Source: Trebonia sp. (GTDB lineage Bacteria; Actinomycetota; Actinomycetes; Streptosporangiales; Streptosporangiaceae). From it: a DNA stretch of 7,496 bases. The stretch lies in NCBI GenBank assembly GCA_030043595.1, contig JASHXJ010000317.1, positions 1 through 7,496 of the forward strand, in the 5' to 3' direction. Shown here one piece after another: positions 1 through 6,594 of this stretch. The position numbers and the translations under genes were made by a program. Every line of letters begins with the position of its first letter. The stretch's first letter is position 1. The notes below the pieces were generated by a model that did not search any database, was not told the DNA's origin, and saw nothing but the letters and a program-made list of their open reading frames with translations.

Positions 1-542
1 CGGTCAAGATCGACAACGTGGCCGGCGCGGCGCTGGCGACCCGGCACCTGCTCGACCTGGGGCACCGGACCGTGTGCCACATCGGCGGGCCGGATAGCTG
101 GCTCGACGCCAGGGAGCGGGCCTTCGGGTGGCGCCAGGCGCTGCGCACGGCGGGGGCGCCGGAACCGGAGATGGCCCGCGGCGACTGGTCCGCGGAGTCC
201 GGATACGAGATCGGCCTGCGGCTGGCGACGGACCGTGACGTGACCGCGGTCTTCTGCGCGAACGATTCGATGGCGCTGGGGTTCCTGCGTGCCGCGGCCG
301 AACGCGGGCGCCGGCTGCCGCGGGACATCAGCGTCGTCGGGTTCGACGACGTCCCGGAGGCCGCTTACTTCTGGCCGCCGCTGACCACGGTCCGGCAGGA
401 TTTCGGCGCGCTCGGCGCGCAGGCGCTGAGCCTGCTGATGGGCCAGATCACTGTCGGCGGCCACGTCACGCCCATGCCGCCGATAGTTCCTGAGTTCATC
501 GTCAGGTCCAGTTCGGCTCCGCCGTCTCCAGTCCGCCATTAG
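1..542 (+). CDS. LacI-family transcriptional regulator, C-terminal part (cut by the window edge)
   Basis: This is the effector-binding half of a LacI/GalR-type repressor. The reading frame is open to the left edge (first full codon at base 3, reading V-K-I-D-N-V-A-G-A), so the gene starts outside the window and its helix-turn-helix domain is not visible. Family hallmarks are present in order: DN-x-AG...A-x-x-HL-x-x-LGHR near the start of the fragment, a GG segment for the following strand, FCANDSMALGFLRAAAERG in the middle, then VVGFDD and the LTTVRQDF stretch, ending about 50 residues later as usual. Proteins of this family bind a sugar or sugar phosphate and release a palindromic operator with a central CG. 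The gene lies 50 bases upstream of araB on the same strand, and LacI-type operators occur at 601-614 and upstream of the importer operon. By inference it is the local arabinose/pentose regulator. The family call is firm; the ligand is inferred from context. Confidence 0.93.
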   Translation, partial: VKIDNVAGAALATRHLLDLGHRTVCHIGGPDSWLDARERAFGWRQALRTAGAPEPEMARGDWSAESGYEIGLRLATDRDVTAVFCANDSMALGFLRAAAERGRRLPRDISVVGFDDVPEAAYFWPPLTTVRQDFGALGAQALSLLMGQITVGGHVTPMPPIVPEFIVRSSSAPPSPVRH

Positions 543-588
543 GGCCCCAAGGCCGCAATCCGGTCTGGCCTAGCCGGAGCCGATGGCC

Positions 589-594
589 CAGAAT
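589..594 (+). promoter_or_regulatory. Possible -10 element of an araB promoter
   Basis: CAGAAT differs from the TAGAAT-like actinobacterial -10 at one base and lies seven bases before the operator at 601. The best upstream hexamer at 17-base spacing (TGGCCT, 566-571) is poor. If used, transcription would start near 601, downstream of ATG 593, forcing the GTG at 623 to be the start of araB. Cotranscription with the LacI gene 50 bases upstream is the alternative. Confidence 0.25.
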
Positions 595-2341
595 GCCAGA
601 TGTGAACGCTAACATTTCAGCCGTGGACGCATGCGTGATCGGCATCGACTTTGGCACCCTGTCCGGGCGGGCGCTGGTTGTCCGCGTCGCCGACGGCGCG
701 GAGCTCGGCAGCGCTGTCCATGAGTACCGGCATGGCGTCATGGACACCGACCTGGCGGCCACCGGCCGTGCGCTGCCGCCCGACTGGGCGCTGCAGGATC
801 CCGAGGACTACCTGGACGTGCTGCGCGCGGCGGTACCCGCCGCGGTGGCGGAGGCCGGCATCGCCCCGTCCCAGGTGATCGGCGTAGCCACTGACTTCAC
901 CGCCTGCACGGTGCTGCCCGTGCTTGCCGACGGCACGCCGCTGTGCAGGCTGACCGAGCTAGCGTACCGCCCGCACGCCTACGCCAAGCTCTGGAAGCAC
1001 CACGCCAGCCAGCCCCAGGCAGACCGGATCACAGAGCTGGCCCGCTCCCGCGGCGAGCCGTGGCTGCCGAGGTACGGCGGGAAGATCTCGGCCGAATGGC
1101 AGTTCGCGAAGGCGCTGCAGCTGCTCGAGGAAGACCCGGACGCCTACCGGCTGGCGCAGCGGTGGATCGAGGCGGCGGACTGGATCATCTGGCAGCTGAC
1201 CGGTACGGAGACCAGGAACGCGTGCACCGCCGGGTACAAGGGGATCTTCCAGGACGGGCGCTACCCCTCCCGTGACTACCTTGCCGCGCTGCACCCCGGT
1301 TTCGCCGGTTTCGCCGACGACAAGCTCGCGCACCCGATTCTGCCGCTCGGCAGCCGGGCGGGCTCGCTCACCGCGCGCGCCGCGGGCTGGACCGGCCTGC
1401 CTGCAGGAATCGCCGTCGCGGTCGGCAACGTGGACGCGCACGTGACCCCGCCGGCTGCGAACGCCCTCGCGCCCGGCCAGATGGTGGCGATCATGGGCAC
1501 CTCCAACTGTCACGTGATGAACGGGAGCGTGCTGGCCGAGGTGCCGGGCATGTGCGGGGTGGTCGACGGCGGGATCGTCGCGGGCTCATGGGGCTATGAG
1601 GCCGGGCAGACCGGGGTAGGCGACATCTTCGCCTGGTTCGCCGATCACGCGGTGCCGCCGGAGTACCATGCGCAGGCGCGCCGCCGCGGACTCACCCTGC
1701 ACGAGCTGCTGTCGGAGCAGGCAGCAAGCCAGCCGCCGGGCGCGACCGGCCTGATCGCCCTCGACTGGCTGAACGGCAACCGCAGCGTCCTCGTTGACCA
1801 TCGCCTGTCGGGCGCGATTGTCGGTCTTACCCTGGCTACCCGCGCACCCGACATATACCGGGCGCTGCTGGAGGCGACGGCCTTCGGCACGAGGGTGATC
1901 ATCGACGCCTTCGAGGCGGGCGGCCTGCCGGTTACCGAACTCGTCATCGCCGGCGGGCTGATGCGCAATGAGTTCCTCATGCAGATCTACTCCGATGTGA
2001 CCAGAAGGCCGCTGCACATGGTCGCGTCGGCCCAGGCACCCGCGCTTGGCTCCGCCATTCACGCGGCCGTGGCGGCGGGCGCCTATCCCGACGTCCCGGC
2101 CGCCGCGGCCGCCATGGGACGGACGGCAGCGGCCGCCTATGTCCCCGACCCGCGAGCCGCTGACGTCTACGACCAGCTCTACGCCGAGTACCTCCTGCTG
2201 CACGACTACTTCGGCCGGGGCGCGAACGACGTCATGCACCGGCTCCGCGCGCTCCGCGACCGGGTAATCGATGAGCACTCCGCGGACGCACCGCCCGCGC
2301 CGGACACCGCGCTGGCACCGGAGGCCGGGGTGCGGCCATGA
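593..2341 (+). CDS. araB: L-ribulokinase (FGGY carbohydrate kinase)
   Basis: AraB phosphorylates L-ribulose with ATP to L-ribulose 5-phosphate in the cytoplasm, the second step of L-arabinose breakdown. The 582-residue product is close to the E. coli length (about 566). Visible landmarks are the N-terminal phosphate-binding strand GIDFGTLSGR (residues 17-26), DFTACT (101-106), GGKISAEWQ (162-170), GNVDAH (279-284, with D281 the expected catalytic base), MGTSNCH (301-307), SWGYEAGQTGVGD (332-344), DWLNGNR (391-397) and the C-terminal nucleotide-binding AGGLMRN (453-459). TLSGR, DFTACT and SWGYEAGQ separate ribulokinase from xylulokinase and glycerol kinase. The gene overlaps araD by four bases (ATGA), so the two are probably translationally coupled. 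The start is uncertain: ATG 593 has only a distant GGAG (576-579), and a LacI-type operator covers 601-614. An in-frame GTG at 623 would begin just before the conserved domain and leave the operator untranslated. The last 25 residues are a low-complexity Ala/Pro tail. Confidence 0.95.
   Translation: MPDVNANISAVDACVIGIDFGTLSGRALVVRVADGAELGSAVHEYRHGVMDTDLAATGRALPPDWALQDPEDYLDVLRAAVPAAVAEAGIAPSQVIGVATDFTACTVLPVLADGTPLCRLTELAYRPHAYAKLWKHHASQPQADRITELARSRGEPWLPRYGGKISAEWQFAKALQLLEEDPDAYRLAQRWIEAADWIIWQLTGTETRNACTAGYKGIFQDGRYPSRDYLAALHPGFAGFADDKLAHPILPLGSRAGSLTARAAGWTGLPAGIAVAVGNVDAHVTPPAANALAPGQMVAIMGTSNCHVMNGSVLAEVPGMCGVVDGGIVAGSWGYEAGQTGVGDIFAWFADHAVPPEYHAQARRRGLTLHELLSEQAASQPPGATGLIALDWLNGNRSVLVDHRLSGAIVGLTLATRAPDIYRALLEATAFGTRVIIDAFEAGGLPVTELVIAGGLMRNEFLMQIYSDVTRRPLHMVASAQAPALGSAIHAAVAAGAYPDVPAAAAAMGRTAAAAYVPDPRAADVYDQLYAEYLLLHDYFGRGANDVMHRLRALRDRVIDEHSADAPPAPDTALAPEAGVRP
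601..614 (+). promoter_or_regulatory. LacI-type operator at the start of araB
   Basis: TGTGAACGCTAACA is an imperfect palindrome (10 of 14 positions symmetric) with the central CG and TGT...ACA ends typical of LacI/GalR-family operators. It matches the reverse complement of the site at 6496-6509 at 12 of 14 positions. It lies inside the reading frame if ATG 593 is the araB start, and just upstream of the alternative GTG at 623. The adjacent LacI-family gene is the obvious candidate regulator. Confidence 0.6.
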
Positions 2342-3033
2342 CGGCCGGCCTCGGCGCCCTGGCGGACCCGGCCGTCGCCGCCGCGATCCGCGAGCTGCGG
2401 CACACGATCGCCGAGCTGCACGCGGCCCTGGTCAGCAACGGCCTGGTCGCGTGGACGTCCGGCAACGTCTCGGCCCGGGTGCCAGGCGCGGACCTGCTGG
2501 TGATCAAGCCGAGCGGGGTCAGCTACGCCGACCTGACGGCCGAATCAATGGTGGTCTGCGACCTGGCCGGCACCCGGGTCGACGGTACGCTCGCGCCGTC
2601 GAGCGACACCGCGTCGCATGCCTATATCTACCGGCACATGCCGCAAGTCGGCGGGGTGGTGCACACGCACTCCAGGTACGCGACGGCGTGGGCGGCCCGC
2701 GGCGAGCCGATCCCCTGCGTGCTGACCGCGATGGCCGACGAGTTCGGCGGCGAGATACCCCTCGGTCCGTTCGCGCCGATCGGCGGCGACGAGATCGGAC
2801 GGGCCGTGGTCGCGACGCTGTCCGGACACCGCTCGCCGGCCGTGCTGCTGCGCAGCCATGGGGTGTTCACCGTGGGCGGCACCGCGCGCGACGCGGTGAA
2901 GGCGGCCGTGATGTGCGAGGACGTGGCCGCCACCGTGCACCTCGCCGCCAGCCGCGGCGAGCTCACCCCGCTGCCGCAGGACCAGATCGACGCCCTGCAC
3001 CGCCGTTACCAGAACGAGTACGGCCAGCGGTAG
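2338..3033 (+). CDS. araD: L-ribulose-5-phosphate 4-epimerase (class II aldolase family)
   Basis: AraD interconverts L-ribulose 5-phosphate and D-xylulose 5-phosphate, feeding arabinose carbon into the pentose phosphate pathway. It is a zinc-dependent cytoplasmic enzyme of the class II aldolase/adducin fold. The 231-residue length equals that of E. coli AraD. Family motifs are present in order: SGNVSAR (41-47), IKPSGV (56-61), PSSDT (87-91), HTHSR (109-113) and RSHG (172-175). The expected zinc ligands are H109, H111 and H174, with D90 in the position of the E. coli active-site aspartate; D134 matches the E. coli catalytic acid region, and the C-terminal EYGQ (227-230) keeps the tyrosine of the E. 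coli YYGQ tail. These last two features favour the epimerase over L-fuculose-phosphate aldolase. The start ATG overlaps the araB stop as ATGA; a GGGG run at 2327-2330 may serve as a weak ribosome binding site. The gene ends 22 bases before the convergent ATPase gene. Confidence 0.94.
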   Translation: MTAGLGALADPAVAAAIRELRHTIAELHAALVSNGLVAWTSGNVSARVPGADLLVIKPSGVSYADLTAESMVVCDLAGTRVDGTLAPSSDTASHAYIYRHMPQVGGVVHTHSRYATAWAARGEPIPCVLTAMADEFGGEIPLGPFAPIGGDEIGRAVVATLSGHRSPAVLLRSHGVFTVGGTARDAVKAAVMCEDVAATVHLAASRGELTPLPQDQIDALHRRYQNEYGQR

Positions 3034-3049
3034 CACCCACAAGTTCTGG
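3009..3049. terminator. Inverted repeat at the convergent araD/ATPase junction, possible bidirectional terminator
   Basis: A perfect 7-base inverted repeat, CCAGAAC (3009-3015) and GTTCTGG (3043-3049), brackets the araD stop codon and the short gap between the convergent genes. A competing 7-base pairing exists between GCCAGCG (3023-3029) and CGCTGGC (3066-3072). The loop of the first repeat is long (27 bases) and no U-run follows on either strand, so this would be an atypical terminator. It is the only candidate in the junction. Confidence 0.25.
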
Positions 3050-3055
3050 CGAGCG

Positions 3056-3856
3056 TCACGCGGAGCGCTGGCGCTGCTCCATGGCACGGCGGTATTCGGC
3101 AACCACGATGTCGTTGAGTTCCTGCACCGAGGTGTCCTTGGCGGGCTTGTCCAGCGTGATCTGCCCGTGCTGCAGCAGGTTGACCCGGTCGCAGATCTCC
3201 AGCACCTGACCGTAGTTGTGCGCGATCATGATGACCGAGACGTCACCCCGCTGTTTCAGGTCGCGGACCAGGTCCAGGATGATCGCCGCCTCTTTCGCGC
3301 CCATCGCGGCGAGTGGCTCGTCCAGCAGCAGGATCTTGGCGTTCGAGTAGACGGAACGTGCCACGGCGATCGCCTGCCGCTGCCCGCCGGACAGGCTGGC
3401 GACCGGGACTTCCACCGACGGGATGTTGATCCCCATCTCGTCAAGATAGCGGCGTGCGGCGTCCCGCATCGAACGGTTGTTCAGTAGCGGCCACCGGATG
3501 CGCTCACGCTTCAGGAACATGTTGTGGTAGACGGTGAGCTGGTTGATCAGTGCGAGGTCCTGGTACACGACGTCGATGCCCAGCGCCCTGGCCTGGTCGA
3601 CGGACTTCAGCACCACTTCCTGGCCGTTGACCACCAGCCGGCCGGAGTCGGGCTGCTGGAATCCACAGATGATCTTGATCAGCGTCGACTTGCCCGCGCC
3701 GTTGTCGCCCAGCAGGCCGAGCACCTCGCCGCGGGCGAGCCGCAGGTTGACGTCCACGAGGGCGGTCACCGCGCCGAATCGCTTGGCGATGTGCTCGGCG
3801 CGCAGCACGTCGCCGCCCGGCTCGGTCATTCCCGGCTCCTGCGACTGCGCCGTCAT
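3056..3856 (-). CDS. Monosaccharide ABC importer, ATP-binding subunit (CUT2 type, single ABC domain)
   Basis: This is the cytoplasmic ATPase that powers the importer encoded just upstream. The 266 residues contain one complete nucleotide-binding domain: Walker A GDNGAGKST (50-58), Q-loop glutamine Q99 in VVYQDLAL, signature LSGGQ (155-159), Walker B ILLLDE (175-180) with catalytic E180, the sugar-importer D-loop region PLAAMGAKEA (181-190) and switch histidine H213. E. coli AraG, RbsA and XylG carry two such domains in about 500 residues; this protein has one, as in the FrcA-type subunits of bacterial fructose importers, and presumably works as a homodimer. The start ATG overlaps the permease stop by four bases (ATGA), and GGGAGGA (3861-3867) lies four bases upstream, so it is translated with the permease. 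A second in-frame ATG at codon 10 is a possible alternative. The substrate cannot be read from this subunit; araB/araD nearby suggest a pentose. Confidence 0.94.
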   Translation of the reverse strand: MTAQSQEPGMTEPGGDVLRAEHIAKRFGAVTALVDVNLRLARGEVLGLLGDNGAGKSTLIKIICGFQQPDSGRLVVNGQEVVLKSVDQARALGIDVVYQDLALINQLTVYHNMFLKRERIRWPLLNNRSMRDAARRYLDEMGINIPSVEVPVASLSGGQRQAIAVARSVYSNAKILLLDEPLAAMGAKEAAIILDLVRDLKQRGDVSVIMIAHNYGQVLEICDRVNLLQHGQITLDKPAKDTSVQELNDIVVAEYRRAMEQRQRSA

Positions 3857-4908
3857 CGGATCCTCCCTCGTTCCCGCACTCGGGCTAGCTGCACGTTCGC
3901 GACCATGGCGATGAGGATCGCGGCGCCGAACACGATCTGGACCGAGTTCGCGTTGATCCCCTCGATGTCGAAGCCGTCGATCAGGGTGGCCAGCGCAATC
4001 GCGCCGAGGAAGGCGCCGAGGATGGTGCCTGATCCGCCCAGCATCGCGGTGCCGCCGATGACGGCTGCGGTCACGCTGTAGAACATCGGCAGGTACTGGC
4101 CGGCCAGCGGGTCGATGGTGTTGGTGTAGAAGGCGACCTGGAGGCCTACGAGCGCGCTGAGCACGCCGGTGATCATGAAGTTGCCGTACTTGATCCGGCC
4201 CACGTTGATGCCCGCCTCGCGCGCCCCGAGCTGGTTACCGCCGGTGGAGACCGTATACAGGCCCCACCGCGTCCGGGTCAGCACGACGTGGAAGATCGCG
4301 ACGAGGATGACAGCCCAGATGAACTGCGCCCACCCGTCGGTGCCGAGGTAATTCCCGATGGTGACGGTGGCGGGCGGGATGTCCTTCGGCTCGGCATGAG
4401 ACAAGGTGAGCGCCAGCCCGGCCAGGATGAAGCCGGTGCCGAGGGTGGTGATGAACGACGGGACCCCGAGCGTGACCGTGATGAAACCGTTGACAAAGCC
4501 GACCACGAGCCCGGAGAGCAGGGCGAGGATGATCGCCAGCAGGGCCGGCACGCCGTAATAGACGTTCAGGTAGAACATTATGAACGGCGCGAAGCAGTAG
4601 ATAAACCCGGCCGACAGGTCGATCTCGCCACAGATCAGCAGCATCACCTCGCCGATGGCGATGATGATGATCGGCGCCGCGAGCTCAGAGAACAGGTTGA
4701 TCGCGTTGGCCTGGGAGACGAAGCTGGTGGTGTCGTGGATGCCGAAGTACAGCAGCAGCACGACCGTGACGACCAGGATCGTGGCCTCACGCTGGCGGGC
4801 GAAGATACCGAGCCACCCGCGCAGGATGCCGATGGTGCTGCTTTGCGGGCCGGGACCACCGCCTGGCTCGCCGATCAGCCTGCCGGTCTGCTGGGTTGTC
4901 TCACTCAC
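3853..4908 (-). CDS. Monosaccharide ABC importer, permease subunit (CUT2 type, RbsC/FrcC-like)
   Basis: This is the membrane channel of the sugar importer. The product is strongly hydrophobic with roughly 8-10 membrane segments, and the N-terminal 40 or so residues are polar and cytoplasmic. Recognisable CUT2 permease motifs (numbering from the upstream ATG) are GEIDLSAG (99-106; the usual form is GGIDLS), VNGFITVTLGVPSFITTLGT (144-163), the cytoplasmic coupling loop TGGNQLGAREAGINVGRIK (227-245) and GGTAMLGGSGTILGAFLGA (290-308). I placed the start at GTG 4908 because AGGAGA (4915-4920) lies six bases before it. An in-frame ATG at 4923 would add five residues, but it overlaps that same ribosome binding site and has no good site of its own. 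The gene follows the binding-protein gene after about 130 bases containing a hairpin, and overlaps the ATPase gene by four bases. Confidence 0.92.
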   Translation of the reverse strand: MSETTQQTGRLIGEPGGGPGPQSSTIGILRGWLGIFARQREATILVVTVVLLLYFGIHDTTSFVSQANAINLFSELAAPIIIIAIGEVMLLICGEIDLSAGFIYCFAPFIMFYLNVYYGVPALLAIILALLSGLVVGFVNGFITVTLGVPSFITTLGTGFILAGLALTLSHAEPKDIPPATVTIGNYLGTDGWAQFIWAVILVAIFHVVLTRTRWGLYTVSTGGNQLGAREAGINVGRIKYGNFMITGVLSALVGLQVAFYTNTIDPLAGQYLPMFYSVTAAVIGGTAMLGGSGTILGAFLGAIALATLIDGFDIEGINANSVQIVFGAAILIAMVANVQLARVRERGRIR

Positions 4909-4914
4909 ATCGGT

Positions 4915-4920
4915 TCTCCT
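4915..4920 (-). promoter_or_regulatory. Ribosome binding site that decides the permease start
   Basis: On the minus strand the sequence reads ATG AGG AGA ACC GAT GTG. The AGGAGA is spaced six bases from the GTG at 4908, an ideal distance, while it sits immediately after the ATG at 4923 and so cannot serve that codon. This is why the shorter product is preferred. Confidence 0.7.
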
Positions 4921-5000
4921 CATCCGCTCAGCGGCGTGCCAACGGCGGGCGGCTGCCCTGCCTCTGCGCAGGTACAGCCTCCCGCCGCCGGCTTTGCTCT

Positions 5001-5020
5001 CCCGTGCCTAAGGCCACGGG
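5001..5020 (-). terminator. Intra-operon stem-loop between binding protein and permease genes
   Basis: CCCGTG (5001-5006) pairs perfectly with CACGGG (5015-5020) around an eight-base loop, starting 15 bases after the binding-protein stop codon. No U-run follows in the direction of transcription, so a full terminator is unlikely. Such stem-loops after binding-protein genes are known to protect the upstream message or to lower read-through, giving more binding protein than membrane components. A weaker five-base stem (4957-4961 with 4968-4972) lies further along the same gap. Confidence 0.45.
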
Positions 5021-5035
5021 TGCGGCTATGTCAGG

Positions 5036-6199
5036 TCAGGTGCTCGTGGTCGCGATCGGGTTCTGGATCGCGCCAGACGGCCGCGGCAGGTACTTCTCTG
5101 CGGTCGTCGAGCCCTGGTACCGGCTGTCCAGGTTGTATTCGGCCAGGTTACTCTTCGTGATGAAGCTCAGGCCGGTGTCGGTGTCCGGCGGGACGATCGT
5201 ACCGCCGGAGATGTTGTACAGGTACAGGTACACCGTCGGCAGGAAGCCTTGCAGGTACGGGTCCTGGTAGATGGTGAAATCGGTGGTGCCGGCGGAGATG
5301 TTGGACAGCGTCAGCGGCTCAGTGTCGAAGCCGCCGTTGGGGAGCCCGGTAATCCCGGCCTTCGCGAGCGCCGGGGCGAGGAACGAGCTCGAGCCGCCGT
5401 CTACGGCGAACGCGCCCTTCAGGGTGGACTTGTGCCCGAGCAGGTAGGCCACCATGTTTCCTTCTTCGACGTTCGTGGCCGCGCCGGTCGCGATCTCGGA
5501 GACGGTGTAGCCCGCGGGCGTGAGCACAGAGGCGGCACCGTCGTACCGCGGCTGGATGTTCGCCTGACCCGGGGTGGCGATGAAGATGACGACGTCGCCC
5601 GGTGTGGTGACCACCGACTTGATCCGCTCACCGAGCTGCTGGCCTGAGGTGTACAGCGCCTGGCCGACGTAGCACAGCCGGTTGCAGCCGATGTCCGGCA
5701 CACCGGAGCTGCTGACGTCGCCGTCGGCGTTGTAGCTGAGCACGGGAATGCCCGCGTTCATCGCGTTCGCGACCGGGGTCGTGAACGAGGTGGAGTCGAT
5801 CAGCGTCGTCGCGATTCCGGCCGCCTTCGCCGACACCGCGGCGTCGATCTGCGCGGTCATCTGCGCCGCGACCGAGTTGGCCGAGCCGGTCCACTTCGGC
5901 GTCGGGAGCCCGAGCAGCGTGGCGGCGTCGGCGAACCCGTACTGGGTCGGGACGAAGAAGCTGTTCGTGGTCACGTGGTTGACGAACCAGAACTGCCACT
6001 TCGGCACTGACGGGAAGGGGTTGCTGCCTGCGGCCGCACTCGCCGCGCTGCTCGACGAGCCGCATGCGGTGAGCAGCGCTGACGCTGCGGCGGTCGCGCT
6101 GACCAGTCCGGTGCCGGCGAGCAGCCTACGGCGGGTCGTGCCGTCTTTCATGTTCAGGGTCTCGATCGCCTCGTCGACCTTGGGGTCAACCTTGCCCAT
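5036..6199 (-). CDS. Monosaccharide ABC importer, substrate-binding lipoprotein (CUT2 / periplasmic binding protein type 1)
   Basis: This is the extracytoplasmic receptor that delivers sugar to the importer. The 387 residues begin with a polar stretch, then a twin-arginine motif TRRRLL (22-27), a hydrophobic Ala-rich segment and a lipobox LLTAC with lipidated C46. This indicates Tat-type export and membrane anchoring. A Ser/Ala linker (47-60) precedes the two-lobed domain. Binding-protein landmarks are VNHVTTNSFFVPTQYG (73-88), IPVLSYNADGD (151-161), ANIQPRYDG (213-221, with N214 and R218 likely sugar contacts), AFAVDGGSS (263-271) and QDPYLQG (312-318). C172 and C176 could form a disulfide. 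The ATG at 6199 has GGAGGT (6204-6209) four bases upstream; an in-frame ATG at codon 17 has no such site, so the longer form is preferred. It is the first gene of the importer operon. Substrate is inferred as L-arabinose or a related pentose from araBD and shared operators; the protein alone does not prove it. Confidence 0.92.
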   Translation of the reverse strand: MGKVDPKVDEAIETLNMKDGTTRRRLLAGTGLVSATAAASALLTACGSSSSAASAAAGSNPFPSVPKWQFWFVNHVTTNSFFVPTQYGFADAATLLGLPTPKWTGSANSVAAQMTAQIDAAVSAKAAGIATTLIDSTSFTTPVANAMNAGIPVLSYNADGDVSSSGVPDIGCNRLCYVGQALYTSGQQLGERIKSVVTTPGDVVIFIATPGQANIQPRYDGAASVLTPAGYTVSEIATGAATNVEEGNMVAYLLGHKSTLKGAFAVDGGSSSFLAPALAKAGITGLPNGGFDTEPLTLSNISAGTTDFTIYQDPYLQGFLPTVYLYLYNISGGTIVPPDTDTGLSFITKSNLAEYNLDSRYQGSTTAEKYLPRPSGAIQNPIATTST

Positions 6200-6203
6200 A
6201 CGG

Positions 6204-6209
6204 ACCTCC
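6204..6209 (-). promoter_or_regulatory. Ribosome binding site of the binding-protein gene
   Basis: GGAGGT lies four bases upstream of the ATG at 6199 on the minus strand. It supports the longer N-terminus over the internal ATG at codon 17, which has no purine-rich site upstream. Confidence 0.7.
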
Positions 6210-6495
6210 GGTTATCTATCGTTACCTAGTGACGCGCCGTTGCGCCCGGCCGACATTCGCTCGGCCCGAGGCCACCATGCTGACCGCCGGGAAGTGACGT
6301 GGCTCTTCCCTGCGTGGCGCAGGGTCTGCCGCCGCCCTCCGGACTAGTCGCATGCTGCCTCTGTCTCCTGGGTGCCGACCGGATCCGCCAGGCAGCCCTG
6401 CGAGCCGGGCCGCATGGCCCCGCCTACCAGCAGGACCCGCGTCACGGCGCCGCAAGGGCGCTCGCCAGGCCAAACGCGGCCGACATGCCAACGTG

Positions 6496-6509
6496 TGTGA
6501 GCGTTAACA
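6496..6509 (-). promoter_or_regulatory. LacI-type operator O1 of the importer operon
   Basis: On the minus strand this reads TGTTAACGCTCACA, again with TGT...ACA ends, a central CG and 10 of 14 symmetric positions. It lies at about +9 to +22 of the proposed transcription start, where a bound repressor would block initiation or clearance. Its similarity to the araB site at 601-614 suggests the same regulator. Confidence 0.65.
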
Positions 6510-6524
6510 AGAGCCTCCTTGTGC

Positions 6525-6554
6525 AAGCTAGACCAGGACCTCCTCACTCGTCAA
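6525..6554 (-). promoter_or_regulatory. Candidate promoter of the importer operon
   Basis: On the minus strand TTGACG (6549-6554) is followed after 18 bases by TAGCTT (6525-6530), a good match to the housekeeping actinobacterial -35 and -10 elements. It points at the binding-protein gene and is flanked by LacI-type operators just downstream and about 40 bases upstream, which supports it as the regulated promoter. Confidence 0.5.
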
Positions 6555-6594
6555 CGGATGAAAGTCCCCTGAGCCACGTGTCTGGTTAACGTCT

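Larger units (their letters stand above)
6200..6518 (-). promoter_or_regulatory. Long 5' leader of the importer operon
   Basis: If the promoter at 6525-6554 is correct, the importer message begins near 6518 and carries about 320 untranslated bases before the ATG at 6199. The leader includes the operator at 6496-6509 and a clean hairpin, GGGCC (6407-6411) with GGCCC (6416-6420) around a GCAT loop. I recognise no known riboswitch class and no convincing protein gene in it on either strand. A promoter closer to the gene cannot be excluded, but I found no good -35/-10 pair there. Confidence 0.35.

Noticed and set aside
959..1513. Leftward open frames antisense to araB
   Set aside because: They are shadows of the strong araB frame, with low-complexity content and no motif.
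2271..3209. Long rightward open frame (312 codons) overlapping araD
   Set aside because: It is an Arg/Pro/Gly-rich out-of-frame reading of araD, typical of high-GC shadow frames; araD in the other frame has full family motifs.
4288..5160. Long rightward open frame (290 codons) antisense to the permease gene
   Set aside because: Composition is Asp/Arg/Gln-rich, with no motif, and it lies opposite a well-supported permease and across an intergenic gap.
6442..6510. Possible 22-codon leader peptide in the importer leader, TTG start behind AAGGAGG
   Set aside because: The spacing from AAGGAGG to TTG is only three bases and the proposed transcription start falls within that site, so it probably would not be translated.
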